DNA of 64,000 nt from positions 4,402,501 to 4,466,500 of the forward strand of contig NZ_CP125378.1 in the NCBI RefSeq assembly GCF_034008635.1. The letters are read 5' to 3'. This document shows, in pieces, positions 16,924 to 25,744 of the stretch. Position numbers and translations under genes: made by a program. The notes under the pieces were generated by a model. It searched no databases and was not told where the DNA came from. It saw only the letters and a program-made list of their open reading frames with translations. Position 1 is the first letter of the stretch; the number at the start of each line of letters is the position of its first letter. This DNA is from Pseudomonas sp. P8_229 (lineage in GTDB: Bacteria > Pseudomonadota > Gammaproteobacteria > Pseudomonadales > Pseudomonadaceae).

Positions 16924-17089
16924 GGTCGCTCTCCATCTACATTGCAAAAGGTCGGACACGCACTTGCACAGAGCCTAGCAGTTGGCGGATATATTGAGCC
17001 TCAGCTGTATCTGTGAGCTTTGCAGGTTTTTTCCTATGCTTGAGAGCTGAGCCTGTGACGAGGCGATTCCTGCCCGATTCAACGAGAGC

Positions 17090-18190
17090 ATGACCATGAG
17101 CGACAACCGACAGTGGGCCCGCGAAGCCATCCGCATCATTGAAGCGGACTTCCAGCGCAGCGCCGACACCCATCTGATCCCCTTGCCGCTGCCGGGTTTT
17201 TCGGGCATCGAGTTGTACTTCAAGGACGAGTCCAGTCATCCCACCGGCAGCCTCAAGCATCGCCTGGCGCGCTCGCTGTTCCTGTACGCGTTGTGTAACG
17301 GCTGGCTCAAGCCCGGCGCGCCGGTGATCGAGGCGTCCAGCGGTTCGACGGCGATTTCCGAGGCGTATTTCGCGCGGATGCTTGGCCTGCCGTTCATCGC
17401 GGTGATGCCGGCGACCACCTCCAAAGAGAAAATCGCGCAGATTGCCTTTTACGGTGGTCAGAGCCATCTGGTGAAAGACCCGACGCAGATTTACGCCGAG
17501 TCCGAGCGTCTGGCCCGCGAGCATGGCGGCCACTTCATCGATCAGTTCACCTACGCCGAGCGGGCCACCGACTGGCGAGCGAACAACAACATCGCCGAGT
17601 CGATCTTCCAGCAGATGCGTTTCGAGAAGCACCCGGAGCCGAGCTGGCTGATTTCCAGCCCGGGCACCGGCGGCACCACCGCGACGCTCGGCCGCTACGT
17701 GCGCTATCGCCAGCATTGCACGCGCGTACTGTGTGCCGACGCCGAGCGTTCGGTGTTCTTTGACTACTACCAGACCGGTGACGCCAGTCTGCGTCTGGAC
17801 TGCGGTTCGCGGATCGAAGGCATTGGCCGGCCACGGGTGGAAGCGTCGTTCCTGCCCAAGGTGATCGATGCGATGGTCAAGGTGCCGGACGCCTTGTCGC
17901 TGGCGGCCATGCATTACCTGGCGCAGCGCCTGGGGCGGCATGTCGGCGGGTCGAGCGGCACTAACCTGATCGGCGCGCTGATGGCGGCGCAACAGATGAA
18001 AGCGGCGGGGGAGTCGGGGTCGATCGTGGCGATTCTGTGCGATGGCGGCGAACGGTATGCCGACACCTATTACGATCAGGCCTGGCTGAAGGCGCAGGGG
18101 TATGAGCTGGAGGGGTTGATTGCGGCGGTGGCGGCGAGTGCCGAGCGCGGTGAAGCGCTGCCGGCTTCAGTGTTGCGCGCCAATATCTAA
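17090..18190 (+). CDS. PLP-dependent cysteine synthase-like enzyme (probable L-cysteine desulfhydrase type)
   Basis: A 366-residue fold-type II PLP protein. The PLP lysine lies in [11 protein letters not shown] (about residue 54), the substrate loop is [15 protein letters not shown], and the phosphate-binding loop is [15 protein letters not shown]. The C-terminus carries [12 protein letters not shown] and [13 protein letters not shown]. It differs from CysK/CysM in the N-terminus and the Lys motif. It resembles Cds1-like proteins that degrade cysteine to sulfide, pyruvate and ammonia. The exact reaction is inferred. It is transcribed alone, divergent from nhaA. Confidence 0.75.
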   Translation: MTMSDNRQWAREAIRIIEADFQRSADTHLIPLPLPGFSGIELYFKDESSHPTGSLKHRLARSLFLYALCNGWLKPGAPVIEASSGSTAISEAYFARMLGLPFIAVMPATTSKEKIAQIAFYGGQSHLVKDPTQIYAESERLAREHGGHFIDQFTYAERATDWRANNNIAESIFQQMRFEKHPEPSWLISSPGTGGTTATLGRYVRYRQHCTRVLCADAERSVFFDYYQTGDASLRLDCGSRIEGIGRPRVEASFLPKVIDAMVKVPDALSLAAMHYLAQRLGRHVGGSSGTNLIGALMAAQQMKAAGESGSIVAILCDGGERYADTYYDQAWLKAQGYELEGLIAAVAASAERGEALPASVLRANI

Positions 18191-18209
18191 AGCCAAACTC
18201 GGAAACCAA

Positions 18210-18299
18210 TGTGGGAGCGGGCTTGCTCGCGAATGCGGTGTGTCAGTCAACATTATCGTCGACTGACACACCGCATTCGCGAGCAAGCCCGCTCCCACA
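18210..18299. repeat. REP-type element forming a perfect 39-bp stem
   Basis: Arms 18210-18248 and 18261-18299 are exact reverse complements, with a 12-nt loop. The outer part is the gtgggagcgggcttgctcgcgaa REP; here the perfect pairing extends through the normally unpaired spacer. It lies between convergent genes. Confidence 0.9.
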
Positions 18300-18329
18300 G
18301 GAGGTTGGTGTCACTTCAAAACAGATGTA

Positions 18330-19943
18330 TCAGGCTTCCAAGCCCAAAATGTCTCGCGCCACAGCTTCTGCAATACGAATCCCGTCGACACCCGCCGACA
18401 GAATCCCGCCCGCATAACCCGCGCCTTCACCGGCCGGGAACAGGCCTTTCACGTTCATGCTCTGCAGCGACTCGTTACGCGTGATGCGCAGCGGCGACGA
18501 GGTGCGAGTCTCGATCCCGGTCAACACCGCATCGTGCAGCGAGTAACCACGAATCTGCTTCTCGAACGCCGGCAGCGCTTCGCGGATCGCTTCGATGGCG
18601 AAGTCCGGCAGCGCCAGGGACAGGTCGCCCAGTGCCACACCCGGTTTGTACGACGGCTCGACTTCACCCAATTCGGTCGAAGGAATGTCGTTGATGAAAT
18701 CGCCGACCAGTTGCGCCGGTGCCTTGTAGTCGCTGCCGCCGAGGATGAACGCGTGGGACTCCAGGCGCTCCTGCAACTCGATACCCGCTAGTGGACCGCC
18801 CGGGTAGTCGATTTCCGGGGTGATACCGACGACGATCCCGGAGTTGGCGTTGCGTTCATTACGCGAGTACTGGCTCATGCCGTTGGTGACCACGCGATTC
18901 GGCTCGGACGTCGCCGCCACCACGGTGCCGCCCGGGCACATGCAGAAGCTGTAGACCGAACGGCCGTTCTTGGCGTGGTGCACCAGTTTGTAGTCGGCGG
19001 CACCCAGTTTCGGGTGGCCGGCATACTTGCCCAGGCGCGCACGGTCGATCAGCGATTGCGGGTGTTCGATGCGGAAACCCACCGAGAACGGCTTGGCTTC
19101 CATGAACACGCCACGGCTGTGGAGCATGCGGAAGGTGTCACGGGCACTGTGGCCGAGGGCCAGGACCACGTGTTTCGAATGCAGGGTTTCGCCGCTCGCC
19201 AGCTCGACGCCGACCAGTTGGCCGTCTTCGATCAGCACGTCGCTAACGCGCTCCTGAAAACGCACTTCGCCGCCCAGGGCGCGGATCTCTTCACGCATGG
19301 TCTCGACCATGCCGGTCAGACGGAACGTACCGATGTGCGGCTTGCTGACGTAGAGGATTTCTTCCGGCGCGCCGGCCTTGACGAACTCGTGCAGGACTTT
19401 GCGGCCGAGGAACTTAGGATCCTTGATCTGGCTGTACAGCTTGCCGTCGGAGAACGTGCCCGCGCCGCCTTCGCCGAACTGCACATTGGACTCGGGGTTG
19501 AGCACGCTTTTGCGCCACAGGCCCCAGGTGTCCTTGGTGCGCTGACGCACTTCGGTGCCGCGTTCGAGGATGATCGGCTTGAAGCCCATCTGTGCCAGCA
19601 GCAGGCCGGCGAAGATCCCGCACGGGCCGAAACCGACCACAATCGGGCGCTGGCTCAGGTCGCTTGGCGCTTCGCCTACGAATTTGTAGCTGACATCCGG
19701 CGCCACGTTGACGTTACGGTCGTCGGCGAACTTGCCCAGCACCTTGGCCTCGTCGCGCACTTCGAGGTCGATGGTGTAGATGAAGCACAGTTCGGAGGAC
19801 TTTTTGCGCGCGTCGTAGCTGCGCTTGAACAAGGTGAAATCGAGCAGATCATCGCTGGCGATGCCCAGACGCTGCACGATGGCAGGGCGCAGGTCTTCTT
19901 CGGGATGGTCGATTGGCAGCTTGAGTTCGGTGATTCGTAACAT
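18330..19943 (-). CDS. FAD-dependent oxidoreductase (large conserved flavoprotein)
   Basis: A 537-residue protein. An N-terminal domain of about 95 residues (MLRITELKLPIDHPEEDL) precedes a Rossmann FAD motif (IVVGFGPCGIFAGLLLAQMG, about 100-120). The flavin-binding region continues with ERGTEVRQRT, and the C-terminal FAD site is GLFPAGEGAGYAGGILSAGV. An internal stretch EGGAGTFSDGKLYSQ is typical of this family of predicted FAD dehydrogenases (COG2509-like). The substrate is unknown. The frame is open to 20012, but the ATG at 19943 has a GGATCC upstream and matches the family N-terminus. Confidence 0.8.
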   Translation of the reverse strand: MLRITELKLPIDHPEEDLRPAIVQRLGIASDDLLDFTLFKRSYDARKKSSELCFIYTIDLEVRDEAKVLGKFADDRNVNVAPDVSYKFVGEAPSDLSQRPIVVGFGPCGIFAGLLLAQMGFKPIILERGTEVRQRTKDTWGLWRKSVLNPESNVQFGEGGAGTFSDGKLYSQIKDPKFLGRKVLHEFVKAGAPEEILYVSKPHIGTFRLTGMVETMREEIRALGGEVRFQERVSDVLIEDGQLVGVELASGETLHSKHVVLALGHSARDTFRMLHSRGVFMEAKPFSVGFRIEHPQSLIDRARLGKYAGHPKLGAADYKLVHHAKNGRSVYSFCMCPGGTVVAATSEPNRVVTNGMSQYSRNERNANSGIVVGITPEIDYPGGPLAGIELQERLESHAFILGGSDYKAPAQLVGDFINDIPSTELGEVEPSYKPGVALGDLSLALPDFAIEAIREALPAFEKQIRGYSLHDAVLTGIETRTSSPLRITRNESLQSMNVKGLFPAGEGAGYAGGILSAGVDGIRIAEAVARDILGLEA

Positions 19944-20039
19944 GGCGAGGATCCGGGTTCGCGGGGCGCACAACTGCGCCAGGGCGTTTGAAGGCGCGAT
20001 TATAAGCCGCAAAGGCCGGATCCGGTGAGGCTAAAACGC

Positions 20040-20693
20040 TCAGTCGTTGCGCGATCCGCCGAAATACCCGCAGCCGCGTTGCACCTTGCCGTCGATGCGC
20101 AGTTCGGCGCTCATGTGCTGCACGCTGCCGGTGCTGCTGTCGATACAGCGTTGCGGCGCGACCCACAACTCGATGCGCTGGTTGTTGGCTTCGCTGCTCA
20201 GGTTGAAGCGACCGTCGCCCAGTTGTTCTTCGACATAAGGCACTGCCAGCGCCGGTTGGCCTTCACGATCGATGACCATGCCCTTGCCACTGACTTTGAC
20301 GTTCCACTCGGGCGTGTGGCCGCTGGCACGCAGGGTCAGCAGCTTGAAGTTGGGGTCATCGCATGCGGTGCCGGAGCGCTCGACGCGATACAACTGGGCG
20401 AGGTCGAGGCGGTCGCCGGCGAGCTTCCCGCGTACGTCGGCAAACAGCTTGCCCTGCTGATCGGCGAGGGTCGCGGCCTCTTGCAGCACGCTGGTGCCGC
20501 CGATGTCGTTGACCGCGTACTGACGCTGTTCGCCACACGGCTGGAACACCAGTCTGCCGTCGGCCGCCGTCAATTGCCCTTGCATCCGGGTCTGCCCGAC
20601 GTGGGAAACACTTTGACGCGGGCCATCAAGCAATTGGCAGGCGGCGAACAACGGCAGCAGGGCAACTACGATCAACGAACGGGCAACACGCAT
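20040..20693 (-). CDS. Predicted lipoprotein, unknown function (COG3650-like)
   Basis: A 217-residue protein with lipobox FAAC, lipidated Cys at residue 19. Two beta-rich halves follow. The first contains GRLVFQPCGEQRQYAVND; the second ends with ELRIDGKVQRGCGYFGG. Paired Cys residues (PCGE, ACDD, RCID, GCGY) suggest disulfides in the periplasm. The layout resembles the COG3650 group of uncharacterised envelope proteins. The longer frame to 20768 runs into the upstream promoter region, so the ATG at 20693 was taken. Confidence 0.7.
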   Translation of the reverse strand: MRVARSLIVVALLPLFAACQLLDGPRQSVSHVGQTRMQGQLTAADGRLVFQPCGEQRQYAVNDIGGTSVLQEAATLADQQGKLFADVRGKLAGDRLDLAQLYRVERSGTACDDPNFKLLTLRASGHTPEWNVKVSGKGMVIDREGQPALAVPYVEEQLGDGRFNLSSEANNQRIELWVAPQRCIDSSTGSVQHMSAELRIDGKVQRGCGYFGGSRND

Positions 20694-20855
20694 CTTCGGC
20701 TCTCCAGACAAGTGCCGCCACGTTACGCAGGCTGACCGCTTATCACAACCATGAGTTGGACTTGCCACGTACCGGAAACATTTGGCTTAACTTTCGGAGT
20801 CGGGACGAAGGACACTTGGTCGTACCTTGTCCGCCTTTTGGATACGGGAGATTTT

Positions 20856-21224
20856 ATGAAAGGATCAGGCAGGGTGCTATTGACGGTACTGGCAATGATG
20901 GCTTCGTGGCAGTCGATGGCGGCAGAAATTGCCTTTTCATCGGATGCGGACTTCTCCGAAATGAGCCTTGAGCTCAAACGAATCGATAATCCGAATCCGC
21001 AAGCCCTCATGCTCAATGTCACGTTGAGCCCGGATGCACAGCGTCGCCTGCAGCAGGTGACGACTGAGAAAATGCACCAGCCCCTGCTGTTGTCCATCAA
21101 TGGCGTTCAGGTGTCGAGTGCGACGATTCAATCGGTGATCAATGGCCCGGGTCTGATGATAAGCGTGCCCCGCGAGGTCGCCAGCAAGCTGCTTCCCACG
21201 CTGCTGGAGCTTAAAAAACCTTGA
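20856..21224 (+). CDS. Periplasmic protein resembling the SecD P1-head fold
   Basis: A 122-residue protein with a signal peptide (residues 1-22, ending SMAAEI). The mature part has the order beta-helix-beta: LMLNVTLSPDAQRRLQQVT, then KMHQPLLLSINGVQVSSATIQ, then INGPGLMISV. This order resembles the head of the first periplasmic domain of SecD (x-LT...A..LDG.V.S.P.I...I.G). It is not next to sec genes. GGGAG 5 nt upstream supports the ATG at 20856. Function is unknown and the similarity is by eye only. Confidence 0.6.
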   Translation: MKGSGRVLLTVLAMMASWQSMAAEIAFSSDADFSEMSLELKRIDNPNPQALMLNVTLSPDAQRRLQQVTTEKMHQPLLLSINGVQVSSATIQSVINGPGLMISVPREVASKLLPTLLELKKP

Positions 21225-21259
21225 TGCGGCGCTGGGTCAGCGCCGCATGCCGAGGCTTT

Positions 21260-21859
21260 TCAACCCACGTGAAAGGTCTGGCCGGTTTGCAGGCCTTCGA
21301 CACTTTTCGCGTAGGCCAACGCCACATCGGCCGCCGGAACCGGCTTGTAACCACGGAAGTATGGGGCGTAGCTGCCCATGGCTTCCAGCAGCACCGTCGG
21401 GCTGATCGAGTTCACCCGCAGGCCGCGCGGCAGTTCAATGGCAGCGGCTTTCACGAGGCTGTCGAGTGCGCCGTTGACCAGTGCTGCCGAGGCGCCAGTG
21501 CGGATCGGGTCGTGGCTGAGCACGCCGGTGGTGAAGGTGAACGAGGCGCCGTCGTTGGCGTATTCGCGGCCGATCAGCAGCAGGTTGACCTGGCCCATCA
21601 GCTTGTCTTGCAGGCCCAGCGCAAAGCTGTCGGCGGTCATCTCGCCCAGTGGGGCGAAGGTCACGTTGCCGGCCGCGCAAACCAGCGCGTCGAACTTGCC
21701 GGTCTGCTCGAACAGTTTACGAATCGAGGCGCTGTCGCTGATGTCGACCCGGAAGTCGCCGCTGCTGCGACCGATGCGAATCACTTCGTGGCGCTGGCTC
21801 AGTTCCTTGTCCACGGCCGAACCGATGGTGCCGGCGGCACCGATCAACAGAATCTTCAT
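21260..21859 (-). CDS. Short-chain dehydrogenase/reductase without the usual YxxxK
   Basis: A 199-residue single-domain Rossmann protein. The N-terminal cofactor motif is LLIGAAGTIGSAV, with RIGRSSGDFRVDIS; the Arg/Ser after beta 2 suggests NADP(H). CAAGNVTFAPLGEM corresponds to the NNAG position. Where the catalytic Tyr-x-x-x-Lys should stand, the sequence reads GASAALVNGALDSLVKAAA, so the Tyr is missing. A non-canonical reductase or a regulatory NADP-binding protein is possible. It is divergent from a LysR gene 103 bp away, which probably controls it. Confidence 0.8.
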   Translation of the reverse strand: MKILLIGAAGTIGSAVDKELSQRHEVIRIGRSSGDFRVDISDSASIRKLFEQTGKFDALVCAAGNVTFAPLGEMTADSFALGLQDKLMGQVNLLLIGREYANDGASFTFTTGVLSHDPIRTGASAALVNGALDSLVKAAAIELPRGLRVNSISPTVLLEAMGSYAPYFRGYKPVPAADVALAYAKSVEGLQTGQTFHVG

Positions 21860-21962
21860 GGGCTAATCCTCAATGGGTTGAACGAGGTTTCAGTCTAGAG
21901 TGGTTTTTTCTGCGGATAAGCGCACTAATAGGCAACCTTTGGTTTTCAAATGGAAACAATCC

Positions 21963-22877
21963 ATGAGCGAAATGGATGATCTGGCGGCGTTTGCGGTGTT
22001 GATCGAGGCCGGCAGCTTCACCTTGGCGGCGCAGCAATTGGGTTGTAGCAAGGGCCAGTTGTCCAAGCGCATCAGCCAGTTGGAAGCGCAGTTTTCCGTG
22101 GTGTTGCTGCAACGTACCACGCGTCGCTTGAGCCTGACGGCGGCGGGCGCCGCGCTTCTGCCGCAGGCGCAAGCGCTGGTCGTCCAAGTGGAAAAGGCAC
22201 GTCAGGCATTGGCGCGCTTGAAGGACGACATGGCCGGGCCGGTGCGGATGACGGTGCCGGTGTCGCTAGGGGAAACGTTTTTCGATGGTTTGCTGCTGGA
22301 GTTCTCGCAGAAGTATCCCGAAGTGCAGATCGAGCTGGAGCTGAATAACAATTATCGGGATCTGTCCCGGGATGGCTTCGATCTGGCGATTCGCACCGAG
22401 GTGGCCAACGACGAGCGCCTGGTGGCCAAACCCTTGCTGGCCTGGCAGGAAATGACCTGCGCCAGCCCAGGGTATCTTGAACAGTTTGGCGAGCCGCTGA
22501 CCCCCCAGGATCTGGCTGAACACCGCTGCCTGCTCAACAGCCACTACAGCGCCCGCGAAGAGTGGTTGTATCACCAGCAGCACGAACTGCTGCGGGTACG
22601 GGTATCCGGTCCGCTCGCCAGCAACCATTACAATCTGCTGAAAAAAGCCGCCCTCGCCGGTGCGGGCATCGCACGGTTGCCGTCGTATCTGCTGCAGACG
22701 GAACTGGCTGACGGCCGTTTGCGCTGGCTGTTGCGCGACTTTCAGACGCGACGCATGCCGATGTACCTGGTGCATCCGTATCAGGGCGGGTTACCGAAAC
22801 GTACCCAAGTGCTGGCGGATTATCTGATCGGCTGGTTCAAGCGCAGCGGCGAAGCGCTGGATCGACTTCAGCGCTAG
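21963..22877 (+). CDS. LysR-family transcriptional regulator
   Basis: A 304-residue protein. The N-terminal winged helix-turn-helix is FAVLIEAGSFTLAAQQLGCS, followed by KGQLSKRISQLEAQ and LLQRTTRRLSLTAAG. The effector-binding domain (about 90-300) is of the CrgA-like type, with DLAIRTEVANDERLVAKPL. The ATG at 21963 is chosen from GGAAACAATCC upstream and the family length. Its divergent position to the SDR gene suggests it regulates that gene and itself, which is the usual LysR arrangement. Confidence 0.88.
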   Translation: MSEMDDLAAFAVLIEAGSFTLAAQQLGCSKGQLSKRISQLEAQFSVVLLQRTTRRLSLTAAGAALLPQAQALVVQVEKARQALARLKDDMAGPVRMTVPVSLGETFFDGLLLEFSQKYPEVQIELELNNNYRDLSRDGFDLAIRTEVANDERLVAKPLLAWQEMTCASPGYLEQFGEPLTPQDLAEHRCLLNSHYSAREEWLYHQQHELLRVRVSGPLASNHYNLLKKAALAGAGIARLPSYLLQTELADGRLRWLLRDFQTRRMPMYLVHPYQGGLPKRTQVLADYLIGWFKRSGEALDRLQR

Positions 22878-22894
22878 CTATGGAATCCATACCT

Positions 22895-22984
22895 TGTGGG
22901 TGCGGGCTTGCTCGCGAATACGGTTTCATATTCGACCAATTCGCTGGCTGATACGGCGCTTTCGCGAGCAAGCCCGCTCCCACA
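22895..22984. repeat. REP hairpin pair (gtgggagcgggcttgctcgcgaa family)
   Basis: Arms 22895-22918 and 22961-22984, with one mismatch (gtgggTgcggg). It lies between the convergent LysR and DoxX genes. Confidence 0.85.
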
Positions 22985-22994
22985 GGGTTTGTGG

Positions 22995-23471
22995 TCAGCT
23001 GGCAAAGCGGCGTGCGATCAGGTGATCGATCGACAGTTTTCCCGGCCCGCTCGCCATCAGGTACAGCAACACCGCCGCCCAGGTGCCGTGGGTCGGATAC
23101 GCATCCGGGTACACGAACAGTTGAATGGTCAGGGTCATGCCCAGCAGCGCCAGCGCCGAAAACCGCGTGGCGAAGCCGATCAGGATCAGTACCGGGAAGA
23201 AGTGCTCGGCGAACGCTGCCATGTGTGCGGCGATTTCCGGTGACAGCAGCGGCACGTGGTACTCGCTTTTGAACAGCGGAATCGTCGAGTCCGCCAGGTG
23301 CGGCCAGCCGAGTTGAAAGGTGCCGTCGATCAGGTCGATGGCCAGGCCTTCGACCTTGGTCTGTCCGGACTTCCAGAACACCGCGGCAATCGAAAAACGC
23401 GCGATGAAAGCGATCAGGCTGTGGGGGATTTTTTCCAGCAGCGCGATGGCGCGGGTAATGAGATTGTTCAT
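22995..23471 (-). CDS. DoxX-family membrane protein of bufferin cluster
   Basis: A 158-residue protein with four membrane helices and the DoxX signature FIARFSIAAVFWKSGQTKVE near the N-terminus. It is the last gene of the four-gene minus-strand operon and overlaps the DUF2063 gene by 4 bp (ATGA). In bufferin and related MNIO clusters a DoxX protein usually accompanies the modification genes. A role in membrane redox or export is inferred from this link. Confidence 0.85.
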   Translation of the reverse strand: MNNLITRAIALLEKIPHSLIAFIARFSIAAVFWKSGQTKVEGLAIDLIDGTFQLGWPHLADSTIPLFKSEYHVPLLSPEIAAHMAAFAEHFFPVLILIGFATRFSALALLGMTLTIQLFVYPDAYPTHGTWAAVLLYLMASGPGKLSIDHLIARRFAS

Positions 23472-24226
23472 GGCGATTCCTTGTTATTCAGGTCAACGAT
23501 GGCGTTGTGCGCAATCAGCAGCGCGAGGGTGTGGCTGAGGTCAAATGGCGGACTGTTTTGCGCGGCCGCCAGCAGCGGTTGGTCATTGAGCAGATGACGC
23601 AGAAACATGCTGGCGCCGGGTTCGAGGGCAAACACCTCGACGTCGAGGCCGTTGCGCAGTACCAGGGCGTGCTGTGCGTGGTCGACGTCGATGCCGGCCA
23701 GCGTTGCGTCACCCTGATGCGCGGCCCAGATCGCGACCACGGCGTGGTTTGAGTCGAGCAGATGCAGCGACGGATGAAGCTTGAAGCGCAGGTCGCTCAG
23801 CCCATCGGGATCGGCCAGTGCAGCGGTGATCTGCTGCGGTTGCACGGGCAGCGCATCGGCGGCGTGGTAGGCGCGGGTGCGCAGCTGCTCCAGTCGTGCC
23901 ACGCCGGCCAGATACGGCACGCTCGCTGCCGGTTCGAAGGCGTCGATAAACGCAGGGAAGGCTTCGCCGTAATGACTCATCAACGGACTGGCGGGTGGCT
24001 GCTGCTGGACGAAAACGGCAGCCATGGCGCGGAAGAACTCCTCGCCGACCAATTGCTGCACCACCGGGTAACTGTCCGCCAGGGCCTTGATCAGCGAACC
24101 TTGCACGTTATTGCGGTACACCGAAAATCGACTGCCCGGGTCGGCGCCGTTGGCACTGCACAAACCCTCGGGGCAGGGCCGTTGCGGGTCGAGTAGCGCA
24201 GCAGCAAAAGCAGCTTGAGTACTCAT
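23468..24226 (-). CDS. DUF2063 partner protein of MNIO enzyme (BufC/HvfC type)
   Basis: A 252-residue protein. The N-terminal helical DUF2063 domain reads [18 protein letters not shown], then [20 protein letters not shown], then [14 protein letters not shown] variable C-terminal half follows. Family members bind the precursor peptide and present it to the DUF692/MNIO enzyme. It overlaps the MNIO gene by 4 bp (24223-24226) and the DoxX gene by 4 bp, so the operon is tightly coupled. Confidence 0.88.
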   Translation of the reverse strand: MSTQAAFAAALLDPQRPCPEGLCSANGADPGSRFSVYRNNVQGSLIKALADSYPVVQQLVGEEFFRAMAAVFVQQQPPASPLMSHYGEAFPAFIDAFEPAASVPYLAGVARLEQLRTRAYHAADALPVQPQQITAALADPDGLSDLRFKLHPSLHLLDSNHAVVAIWAAHQGDATLAGIDVDHAQHALVLRNGLDVEVFALEPGASMFLRHLLNDQPLLAAAQNSPPFDLSHTLALLIAHNAIVDLNNKESP

Positions 24227-25119
24227 GGCCGGACTCCCGCGCCGAGCAGTATTTCGTCGGCCTGCCGCGCCTCGGCCAGCAACACATTGAAGGCGGGCAC
24301 CTGATTGTCGCGTTCGATCAGGGTGGCCACCGCGCCGGTGCGTTGCAGCGCTTGCCGGTACAGGGCCCAGACCGCCTGGTCGATTGGTGCACCGTGATCA
24401 TCGATCAACAAACGGTCACCGAGGCTGTCGCTGTCTTCGGCAAATCCGGCCAGGTGAATCTCGCCGACAGCCTGCAATGGCAGGGCGTCGAGATAAGCCA
24501 GCGGATCGCGCTGATGATTGATGCACGAGACGTACACATTGTTGACGTCGAGCAGCAGACCGCAGCCGCTGCGCCGGATCACTTCGGCGATGAACTCCGG
24601 CTCATCGATAGTCGAGCGCTGGAACGCCAGATAGGTGGATGGATTCTCCAGCAGCATCGGGCGTTTGAGGGTGTTCTGTACCTGGTCGATATGTTCGCAG
24701 ACCCGGTTCAGGGTCGGCGTGTCATAGGCCAGCGGCAGCAGGTCATTGAGGAACACCGGGCCGTGGCTCGACCAGGCCAGGTGTTCGGAAAAGGATTGTG
24801 GTTGATAACGCTCGATCAGCATTTTCAGACGGTGCAGGTGCTGAGTGTCCAGTGGCCCTTCGGCGCCGATGGACAGCCCGACGCCGTGCAGCGACAGCGG
24901 ATATTGCTCGCGGATCAAACCGAGAAAGTGATGAAACGGCCCGCCGTCCACCATGTAGTTTTCGGCGTGGACTTCGAAGAAACCGAGGTCCGGTTGGGCG
25001 CCGAGCACTTCGCGAAAGTGCCCGGTCTTGAGCCCCAGCCCGGCACGGGGCGGGAGCCCGGGGAGGGCTGCCTGAGTGCGGGGTGGGACAGGTTCGTCGA
25101 GGCTGAACATGATCGTCAC
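24223..25119 (-). CDS. MNIO (DUF692) peptide-modifying iron enzyme, BufB type
   Basis: A 298-residue TIM-barrel oxidative enzyme of the multinuclear non-haem iron family. Likely metal ligands are visible in [59 protein letters not shown] and EIHLAGF. In bufferin systems it converts cysteines of the BufA peptide to thiooxazole-type heterocycles that bind copper. The substrate here is the gene 17 bp upstream, which has four cysteines. Assignment to the family is firm; the exact product is inference. Confidence 0.92.
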   Translation of the reverse strand: MTIMFSLDEPVPPRTQAALPGLPPRAGLGLKTGHFREVLGAQPDLGFFEVHAENYMVDGGPFHHFLGLIREQYPLSLHGVGLSIGAEGPLDTQHLHRLKMLIERYQPQSFSEHLAWSSHGPVFLNDLLPLAYDTPTLNRVCEHIDQVQNTLKRPMLLENPSTYLAFQRSTIDEPEFIAEVIRRSGCGLLLDVNNVYVSCINHQRDPLAYLDALPLQAVGEIHLAGFAEDSDSLGDRLLIDDHGAPIDQAVWALYRQALQRTGAVATLIERDNQVPAFNVLLAEARQADEILLGAGVRP

Positions 25120-25135
25120 TCAGGCAGACCGTGGA

Positions 25136-25441
25136 TCAGGACTTGGCTTTGAACGCTTGCATCTGACCGAAACCGGTCGGCGAGGTCTTGCTCTCGGTGG
25201 TGGCGCAAGTGCCTTTCGGTACGAGTTTCCAGGCGTTCGGCTGGTAGTCCATTTTCGCGGTACCGGCACACGTGGTGCCTGCGCCCGCGGCGCAATCGTT
25301 GTGACCTTTCATGGCCACGCCGAAGCATTTTTCCATGTCGGCATCAGCGGCGTGGACGGTCGATACGGCAGCCATGCTCAGGGCAGAGCCAAGGGCCAGA
25401 ACCAGGGCGGTGGCGGACAGGGTGCGGGTAGTAGCAGTCAT
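25136..25441 (-). CDS. DUF2282 bufferin precursor peptide (BufA1 type)
   Basis: A 101-residue precursor with a Sec-type signal peptide (residues 1-31, ending VHAAD). Four cysteines sit at 39, 50, 58 and 79 in the DUF2282 pattern [24 protein letters not shown] and KGTCAT. Family knowledge: the peptide is modified by the MNIO enzyme, exported, and buffers copper in the periplasm. GGAGAAACATC precedes the ATG. It is first in the operon, so copper-responsive control would act in the 25442-25560 leader; I saw no confident operator there. Confidence 0.9.
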   Translation of the reverse strand: MTATTRTLSATALVLALGSALSMAAVSTVHAADADMEKCFGVAMKGHNDCAAGAGTTCAGTAKMDYQPNAWKLVPKGTCATTESKTSPTGFGQMQAFKAKS

Positions 25442-25560
25442 GATGTTTCTCCAGGTTTGAACTTGGGTTTTGCAAGCGAAGTGCGCTTGCTTACCCCTCT
25501 AGAGATCGCTCATGGCGATGCGTTACAGCTCCCCCGATTTTTTTGTAGATACTGCAAAAC

Positions 25561-25654
25561 CCTGTAGGAGTGAGCCAGCTCGCGATCGCGCTAGTTCAGT
25601 CAGCAGATGTGTTGGATATGCCGCCGTCATCGCGAGCAGGCTCACTCCTACAGG
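25561..25654. repeat. REP hairpin pair (gtaggagtgagcctgctcgcga family)
   Basis: Arms cctgtaggagtgagccagctcgcga (25561-25585) and its near-complement (25630-25654). Members of this second family also lie at 42503, 53074 and 61595. Confidence 0.85.
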
Positions 25655-25744
25655 GTTAGTGTTCTGCCCATCCAGACTGTCACACGTGTTCTATAGTCAT
25701 TTCAACGGCCACTCCAACAGGCCGATTTACCAGGACGGTATCTC

